This document shows, in pieces, positions 57,534 through 64,000 of a stretch of 64,000 nt of DNA. Location of the stretch: NCBI GenBank assembly GCA_011037195.1, contig JAAEAF010012253.1, positions 1-64,000 on the forward strand, given 5' to 3'. The DNA comes from Triatoma infestans (Eukaryota; Arthropoda; Insecta; Hemiptera; Reduviidae). The notes beneath the pieces were generated by a model. That model was not told the origin of the DNA, did no database searches, and saw only the letters and a list, made by a program, of their open reading frames with translations. Both the position numbers and the translations under genes were made by a program. Numbering within the stretch: the first letter of the stretch is position 1; each line of letters opens with the position of its first letter.

Positions 57534-57760
57534 CTTTTTACTTTCTCTTACTAAAAGAAAGTATTGCGATCGTGTCGCTATTTAGATATCGAGTTATCTC
57601 GATCAGAAATAAACGTTTTGAAGTCCCCTGTGAATCATTAAATTTGGTATACATCAAACAGTAAAGATAGAGATACCTATACACTTTTGTTTGAATCTTC
57701 TTTTACGAAAAAGTTCTTTTAAGGAGGTTTTTGGAGGGGGGTATGCTTTCCTCAAAAAAA
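57534..57760 (+). repeat. Family A fragment
   Basis: TTTTTACTTTCTCTTACTAAAAG, GTATTGCGATCGTGTC, GTTTTGAAGTCCCCTGTG and a shortened module with GGAGGGGGGTATGC. Internally deleted. Confidence 0.65.
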
Positions 57761-57764
57761 AAGA

Positions 57765-58150
57765 AGTCATTTAGATTAAGTTCAGATTCTCCCATTGATA
57801 TAAAATTGAAGACAAGTAAATAATCCCAAAGAATAAGGAAGTTAGCAGAAAATTTTCATCATAACTGTATAAGTTGCAGCATGATAAAGTGTTTCATACC
57901 AGGGTTTATTGTAATTTATTTATGTATATAGACCACACTTCACACAGAAAACAAACTCGACTATTCTTAATCGAAACATTTTTATTATACTCTCATTTTC
58001 AGTGACGTTAGGTTCAGTTGTTTAAAGAAAATGATCGTTACAGAATATGTTTCTTTTTGCGTCTGTCGCTGATTGTGTATACCCGGAACTAGTGTACTGT
58101 TAAACAACACATAAAATAAAAATAAAAACCGGAAGCAGTTCAAATATCTA
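57765..58150. other. No gene recognised
   Basis: AT-rich. A trace of a family A terminus (AAAGTGTTTCATACCAGGGTTT) at about 57887-57906. Confidence 0.35.
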
Positions 58151-58159
58151 AATTCAGTA

Positions 58160-58380
58160 GCCTTCATAAATACTTATGCTTATGTTCAGTAAACCCCATT
58201 CAGAGTAAAGTCGCGTAATTCCGATTGTTTCCAGATAATTTGTTCAATTACACACAAACTCACCACACACACATACATACGTACATGCAACCTATTCGCT
58301 AAAAACGGCTTTTCGTATTCATGGGGCCTCGGTGAAAGCTCCGACTCCTCGTAAGGAAATAGTAAAAAAAAAATTCCTCT
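58160..58380 (-). repeat. Family A fragment, minus
   Basis: Microsatellite CACACACACATACATACGTAC, CTAAAAACGGCTTTTCGTATTC and TCCTCGTAAGGAAATAG; a diverged 5' region in reverse. Confidence 0.5.
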
Positions 58381-58424
58381 TACAATGGAGAAAGACAGGC
58401 CGCCCGCAAAGGATGGACAGTGCA

Positions 58425-58520
58425 ATCCCCATTACTGTCCGATGATGGGCAGTGCACTGAGAAGGCTGCGGGGGGCACTATAGATAAATTCCTTTAAGAT
58501 AATAAGAATAAGAAGGAGTA
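58425..58520 (+). repeat. SINE 3' fragment
   Basis: ACTGTCCGATGATGGGCAGT, GCACTGAGAAGGCTGCGGG and GGCACTATAGAT, then an AATAAG-rich tail. Confidence 0.65.
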
Positions 58521-58524
58521 AGAT

Positions 58525-59215
58525 AAAGTAATAATAATAGAGCCATTATTCATTTCTAAAACTATCCCATGTGTTTGCCGCCCACTGTATGTATATAAAT
58601 CTACACATTGGCCTTTAGTGTGAAAACTTTGGAGTTTTAAAAATAAAATTGAATGAAGAGTTTACTGTTCTTCTGCGAATATATATTTTATTCTCCTCAT
58701 AGTAAAATTACGGCCATAAAGTTTAGGTAGCAAAGCCCTCAGTAATAGGAAACGACCTGAGTATCAGTTAGAATGGGTGGGGGTGGGGGGACTGGCTGTC
58801 ATTTTAATAAGAGATAGAATTCTAAAGAAGTTGAAAGTGAGAAAAGAAAACGGAAAGAAAGTAGAATATTGAGAATACCAAAATATCATAAAATAATTAA
58901 ACAACAATAGTGAAGGCTGTGTGTTGTAAAATAGGCCGACTATAATTGAAGCCCCTACGGGTTCACTGTTTAATAACACTAAGTATAAAACACACTTACA
59001 CCGATACCGCCCAGATACTTACTAAAAAAAAAATTGGCGGTTGGGGCGCTCAACAGACGTACAGTTTATATGTGCAGCCATCTGGGTTTAGTGTATGTAT
59101 CTAGCACACTCATTCAAATTACATCATACTATAAACGACTTCATACAAACCCCCATATAACATTTGAAATTTAACGCCACTAATTGCGCAAAATATCTAA
59201 AATTATGGAAATATA
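58525..59215. other. No gene recognised
   Basis: Includes a G-rich run GGGTGGGGGTGGGGGG (58774-58789). Short frames lack recognisable motifs. Confidence 0.4.
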
Positions 59216-59219
59216 AGTT

Positions 59220-59355
59220 TTCAGGTCCCTTGAGTTCGAAAAATTGGTTTTTAGAAATTGATTTCTGTTTTGTGTGTGTGGTGGTGTGTGTGCGTGTGTA
59301 AGTGTGGCCTCATAACTCAATTAGCGAAAATCTCAGAAGTTCAAACCCGATATTC
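59220..59355 (+). repeat. Family A 5' fragment
   Basis: TCAGGTCCCTTGAGTTCG, AAATTGGTTTTTAGAAATTG, a TG-rich microsatellite and AACTCAATTAGCGAAAATC, ending where LINE 3' sequence begins. Confidence 0.6.
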
Positions 59356-59359
59356 ATTA

Positions 59360-59840
59360 TTATTATTTATCTGTGGGGAGGGACCACACCCGACGCTATC
59401 TAAAGCTCCACTGGCCCCATATAGCTACCCCAAGAAGAACAACATCTAACCAGGTCTAGAACAAATATCCAGAACCGGGTCTAATTCATCTAAGATTCAT
59501 CGCAGTCCGAACAAATCGGACAATAACCTTAAAGAGAATTAGCCTAAGCTCTTCCACATACATCTATTCCGACCAAAGGTCCTGAACCTAATTTCCTCTC
59601 AGCCCAAGCGATCTGTCATAAAATGGATGGATGTTTCCTCCTCTGTCTCACAGACTCTACAAAATGGATCCGGCATTAGCCCCGTTATGAAGAGATGTCC
59701 TTAAATCAAAATGTCCAGTAAGGTTTCCAACCAGATGCCTGAGAGATTTCCGTGAAAGACACAGCAGGTCTCATTAATTTGTCCAGACCTCCGATGAGCA
59801 TCTTGGACTACCGACAACCGACTATGCCCATCCATACGGA
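59360..59840 (-). pseudogene. RNase H-type LINE C-terminal fragment
   Basis: On the minus strand VGNLTGHFDLRTSLH leads, after a frameshift, to GLMPDPFCRVCETEEETSIH and FMTDRLG, the C-terminal zinc knuckle of RNase H-bearing LINEs (CX2C...H). Followed by about 200 bp of likely 3' UTR to 59360. The RNase H core is not seen. Relic. Confidence 0.72.
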
Positions 59841-59848
59841 TGAATACT

Positions 59849-60545
59849 TTTTTTTTTTTTTTTATCCTACGCCGGATACTACTTGCTTATAGGCAATTAA
59901 GTTTCGGGCAGACCAATATCTTATAGAGGTTTCTGTGTAACTTAAGTTTTCTTTACTCTCACCCAATTTACTTCAATTCTTTAAGTGGGTGGCGTCAAAA
60001 ACTCCCTCCTCGCAAAAAGGACATGTCATTTCATTTAATATTCCTAGCCTAAATAGATGGCGAGGCAAATAATCGTGGCCTATCAGGGTTCTGAAGTTAG
60101 CCTCAAACATAGGGCGTGGCAAAGAATGTGGAATATTTTCCCTCAACAAGCAGCCGTAGCGCTTCCCCTCCATATCCATCGACCATTTATGGTTCACCCT
60201 ATTGGCAAACGCCGCCCGGATTTTCGCTTTGGCAGTCCTTAGCGACATAAGTATAACCGGTTGGTTCTATATACGGTTGAATACTGTGAAGCTGTCCATG
60301 ACTGGAAGCCTGAAGACACGCCAACACCAGACTCGGGACCAATGTAAAGGAGAGAGGCGCCTAATTTGGCAAACCTATCCATTTCCTCATTCCCAATAAT
60401 TCCCATTTCACCTGGTACCCAGACTAGAAGCACATCCTTCAGAGAAGAAAGCTCTTCCAGTCTTTTAGAACATTCTAACGCCAACCTGGAAGTGAAGACA
60501 CATGAACTTAGCGCCTTCAGCGCAGCTTAGCTGTCAAACTTGATA
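59849..60545 (-). pseudogene. RNase H-type LINE, C-terminal part with poly(A)
   Basis: The poly(T) at about 59849-59865 (plus strand) is the tail. Minus-strand coding: KFDS then a stop where QAALKAL-like text follows (CAA to TAA change), ALECSKRLEELSSLKDVLLV, WVPGEMGIIGNEEMDRFAKL, where the usual GHxG has Glu for His, then LIGHDYLPRHLFRLGI and CPFCEEGVFDATHL (zinc knuckle). At least two frameshifts. The loss of the RNase H His would impair catalysis. Confidence 0.8.
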
Positions 60546-60549
60546 TTTA

Positions 60550-60925
60550 GTACCGATAATATTACTTTAATGAAGGTTTTTTAACATTGAAAATGTTTTT
60601 TTTGGGGAGGTTACTTGATAAAAATCATGATGACATCTTCCCGAATGAGTGCCGAACATTTACGGAGACAGTCGAACCAGTTATCTACATTAATTTATTA
60701 TACTGTATAGTATTTGTGTAACCAATTTCGAATTCAAACTCTGTGTTTGGTACGTAACTTGTGAAAATACAATAAAGTATTGTTAAAATCAATTCGGCGT
60801 GTTTTTTCTTGACTTTTCTTTACATTCAATCTGTGTGATTGAAATTAATAAAACTTAGAAAAACAAATTATTATTATAATTCTGTAATTCAATAAAAAAA
60901 TAAAATAAAAATTCACTGTTTAACT
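60550..60925. other. No gene recognised
   Basis: AT-rich; the text GTAACTTGTGAAAATACAATAAAGTATTG has an AATAAA-like signal, but no gene is attached. Confidence 0.35.
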
Positions 60926-60934
60926 TCTTCGTGA

Positions 60935-61664
60935 AAAATGAAGTATTTTTTTTTTCAGTTTTTTAAGATTTTTTCGAAAACGGCTCCAACGATTTCCTTT
61001 AAACTATGATATCAACCACACAGACAAAAGGTCTAACTTTTATTTGAAACATTTCTCCGGAAAAATTCATTTAAGGGTACTTTTGGGGGAGGTGTGAGGT
61101 TAGGTTTTCCTCTAAATTGCTATTTCAGTTTATTACACAGTTCTATCATCTAAATAATATTAATTAGAATTAAATATGATGTTGAAATTTCGAGCTTGAA
61201 AAAAACCGGATGACCGGAAGTGGGTTTTCACTAGGAAGTATTTTTCAGTTTTCTACTATTTTCTCTAAAACGACTCCAACTATTTTCTTTAAACTTGGAA
61301 TGTGAATTACACATCTAAAAAGCTGCAACTATTATTTGTAACATTTCTCCTGGTAAACTCATTTAATGGGGTTTTTGGAAGAGGGGAGGGGTTATGTTTT
61401 GCTCTAAAGTGCTATCGTAGTTGATTATACAAATCTACCATCCAAACAAAATTAATTAGAAATAAATAGATTGCCAAAATTGTGAGTTTTTAAGAAAATT
61501 AGTAAACCGGAGGTGCGTTTTAACTGAACAGTTTTTTTAATTTTCGCTATTTTCTCCATAAAAACACCGACGAATTTCATTTAATTTGGGTATACTAACT
61601 ACAAAAAAATTTGTAAATTATAATTTTGAAAACTGGAGTAAGAGAAAGTTGTGTGAGTGTTTCA
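60935..61664 (+). repeat. Family A copy with intact 3' end
   Basis: Two full modules (GGCTCCAACGATTTCCTTTA; GACTCCAACTATTTTC), G tracts at 61084-61092 and 61382-61391, CATAAAAACACCGACGAATT, GGAGTAAGAGAAAGTTG and hairpin GTGTGAGTGTTTCACAC. The 5' part is missing. One of the best 3' ends in the window. Confidence 0.82.
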
Positions 61665-61689
61665 CACCAGGATTTTGTATCTTTAGTAA

Positions 61690-62095
61690 GAGAGCACTAA
61701 ATTTATTGTTATGCAACAAATAAGCAAAAATTTTAATGTAAATTAGGTTAATAGAGCAGAATCCACAGAATGTTTGTGAATACTAAAGAATTCTAAAGAG
61801 GCTTTGCGAAAACCAGGAACGAGAGAATATCATATATATATTTAGAGAGACAGAGAGATACAGCAGAATATACACTTCTGGGTGGTGAGTGTATTAAAGT
61901 CTTGTTCATTTAATATTCTATTTCGAATTAGCTGGTTTTCATTTATTTAATTATTTTTTTTATGTTAATAAAGTTTAATGGATATTAGAGTTGTTTTTAT
62001 TTATTACAAATCAAATTTAAAAGAACTAGTTCACACTCATACAACTTCCTCTTACTGCGAGCTCACAGCTATAGCTCACAAGTTTCTTTAAAAGT
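61690..62095. other. No gene recognised
   Basis: AT-rich. The part 61800-61900 (GAGAGAATATCATATATATA, GAGACAGAGAGATACAGCAG) faintly resembles LTR-2 text. Confidence 0.35.
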
Positions 62096-62097
62096 AT

Positions 62098-62425
62098 AAT
62101 TAATTGCCCTTCTAATCTAATGTAATCTAGAACTCGGGGCCTCCATGGAAGTTCAGCACTTAGGCCACTGCTGTGCCCATTGAGAACCCCGTAGAACATC
62201 TCTCATCCGCCCTGTGTCATTAAAAAAACACCAGGGCTGAGACAAGTGAAATTTCTGAGCCCGTATTTGGCTCCAGATTGTGGGCGCCAAATTTCTGGAA
62301 TTATCTGCGAGCATAATGCAAGCAGTCTCCAGAAAGGTGGAACGGTTTCTCATCCTTTTGGTCGCATTTCCTGCAAAGTGTGTCCGTAAAGAGACCCACT
62401 TTATGCAGATGCTTCCTTTAAAAGG
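62098..62425 (-). pseudogene. LINE C-terminal zinc knuckle and 3' UTR
   Basis: Minus strand: CRKCDQKDEKPFHLSGDCLH then FGAHNLEPNTGSEISLVSAL and VFF, the conserved end of an RNase H-type LINE ORF2, with one stop between. The 3' UTR has GGGCACAGCAGTGGCCTAAG and GGAGGCCCCGAGTTCTAG, and ends in an (ATTAG)n-like tail near 62118. The LTR-1 copy borders its upstream side. Confidence 0.7.
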
Positions 62426-62772
62426 TGTCACAGCAACCAAAGAGAGATCATCAACCAAAGAGAGTAAAGAGAAGAGAAACGAACCCAACCACTCTCTCGT
62501 TATGGAGTGGGAGAAACATATATATAGAGCGACGGACAGTCCAGAAATATACACTTCAATACAGTTCATACTACTGAGTCATAATACGATTCATACATCC
62601 AATCACTTCATGGCATTACCCATTTTCCACTCTACCATACAGTATCATTACAAGTGTAAAGTCCAGGCAGACAGGGTCATTCATTATTATTATACATAAT
62701 TAACCAGTGTTAACCCTGTCTTCTTATTTCATCAACCAGACCCAAATTATCTCCACCTAACTCATCTATTAT
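62426..62772 (+). mobile_element. Solo LTR-like element (LTR-1) with AAAGG duplication
   Basis: Begins TGTCACAGCAACCAAAGAG and ends CATCTATTAT. AAAGG at 62421-62425 and 62773-62777 is a perfect 5-bp duplication. TATATATAGAGCGACGGAC is the TATA region. The longest LTR-1 copy (347 bp). Confidence 0.78.
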
Positions 62773-62794
62773 AAAGGTAAACACTTTTACCAGT

Positions 62795-63480
62795 TGTAAC
62801 CAGTTCCAACGATTTTTCTTTTTTATTTAAACAAAATTATCAAAAACCAACAAAATTGTGTTGAAAATCAATTAACCGGAATTGCGATTTTATAGAATAG
62901 ATTACAGATGCGATATCCGTTACAGGATATATCAGGCTACCTGCGGGCAGCCGCACTATAAAAGTAAAGCACAGAACTCATTCCTTAATAAATAAGGAAA
63001 GGAATATCCTTTCGAATATATAAGGAATATATATTAAGCATATGAATCCTAAGTAACTAACCAAGTACTCCAACGAGTACCAAGCGAATTGCCTTGTAGC
63101 GAGTAGCAAGGACAGTGAATTCCTGGCTTTAGTTAATTATCTTAATCCTTTCAAATCTGATGAAACACTCAACGACTTTCCCTTGCTGCAATATACATAG
63201 TAGCAATTAACTAATTTTCTTGAAAACATATAATTTGTACTAAATATTTTGTTATTTTCAAAGTTATATCCAGTGAGAGAATCTAAAACGAGTTTAATAA
63301 AACGTCTTGGCGTCTTCATGGAAATAATCGCAAAAAACTGGAAATACTTCCAATAAATTCTCACTTTCGGTCAAACAATATTCTTCAAACCCGGAATTTT
63401 TACGATAATATTCATTTCTAATTAATATTATAAAAAGGATAGAGATTTTACATAAAACTGAGATAGCATTTTAAAGAAAA
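62795..63480. repeat. Family A fragments, both orientations
   Basis: A plus fragment (CCAACGATTTTTC, AACCGGAATTGCGATTTTATAG) to 62905, unassigned sequence 62910-63130, then a minus copy starting GATGAAACACTCAACGACTTTC with module text (CACTTTCGGTCAAACAATATTC) to about 63480. Confidence 0.6.
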
Positions 63481-63484
63481 GTAT

Positions 63485-64000
63485 AACTCGTGAGAAAAAG
63501 AGGGAAGCTACAGTTGGCAGCGCACCTAGGTAGCGAAAGTCATAACTAAACGATGAGGGAAACGCGGCGTGTTCACTATAGGTCGCCCCAATACAAATCG
63601 CAGTCTGGCAAGTCTTGGCGAAAGACCAAACAGAAATATCTCTCGGTAAACATTAAAGCAGATAAAAGGAGTTTTCATTTAAACCTGTAAGAAGAGATAA
63701 ATGATTAAAAAAATATTAAAATAAATTTTGGATAATTAAATTAGAACTAGATTCTTCACAGTGGGAGTCATCAATATTAGCCGCTTTCATTAAAATATCA
63801 ATTAAAAAAAAAAAAAAAAACGCAGGGCAGAATACGAAGACAGGTGGTAACAGAAATGATAACATTGTGAGTGGACCCAACACCTTAATTAACTTGACAG
63901 GTAACAAAGTAGCTTGAATATAAGTACGGGGGGGGCAGTGAAGGGTTTGAATTCTATTAAGCCATTGTTATTGTTGTTAACAATGCATGAATAATCTGAT
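63485..64000. other. No gene recognised
   Basis: A GC-richer patch (63490-63640) without identified content, then AT-rich sequence with a poly-A run and GGGGGGGCAGTG near 63930. Confidence 0.4.

Noticed and set aside
62280..62699. 139-codon plus-strand frame
   Set aside because: It crosses the boundary between a minus-strand LINE fragment and a solo LTR, so it is accidental.

Overview
This is AT-rich animal DNA, most likely from an arthropod genome. The repeat content (mariner, BEL/Pao, jockey-like and RNase H-bearing LINEs, a Penelope-like element, a tRNA-derived SINE) fits an insect or relative; the species cannot be named from sequence. I found no convincing host gene or structural RNA gene. 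Nearly every recognisable coding stretch belongs to a transposable element. Two runs of N (15784-16604 and 43585-44358) are assembly gaps.

Region by region. 1-6.3 kb: copies of a dominant repeat (family A), a SINE, and a solo-LTR-like element split by a 5'-truncated LINE with a perfect 13-bp target duplication. 6.6-10.4 kb: a GC-rich inverted-repeat DNA element, a solo LTR with a 5-bp duplication, and a Penelope-like relic (RT plus GIY-YIG) on the minus strand. 13.4-18.1 kb: short repeated modules, a 38-bp alternating purine-pyrimidine tract, a decayed mariner transposase running into a gap, and a fold-back element of about 1.25 kb with long terminal inverted repeats. 18.5-21.9 kb: a jockey-like LINE with poly(A) tail, a small RT relic, an RNase H LINE fragment and LTR remnants. 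22-30.6 kb: family A copies nested in each other, a solo LTR with TATA box and AATAAA, an RTE-like LINE 3' end, and an RNase H LINE inserted in a family A copy. 31.6-43.5 kb: SINEs, a long AAT microsatellite, nested LTR-like elements, a second fold-back and more family A.

The best preserved unit is a BEL/Pao LTR retrotransposon (44359-51596). Its two 680-bp LTRs differ at only about three positions, and it carries a primer-binding-like site, a polypurine tract, gag, protease, RT, RNase H and integrase. Two in-frame stops and one frameshift in a run of seven G break the frame. From 52.5 kb to the end are more family A copies, a five-unit ~151-bp tandem array with alternating variants, several LINE C-terminal fragments and another solo LTR.

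The most interesting signal is family A: thousands of bases of a non-coding repeat with a 15-bp sequence near each end in inverted orientation, a 3' terminal hairpin, an internal GT microsatellite, apparent T|T insertion without duplication, and an interior made of about 300-bp diverged tandem modules, each with a G-rich tract. This resembles the non-autonomous Helentron (HINE/DINE-1) plan, but no protein-coding partner is visible here.
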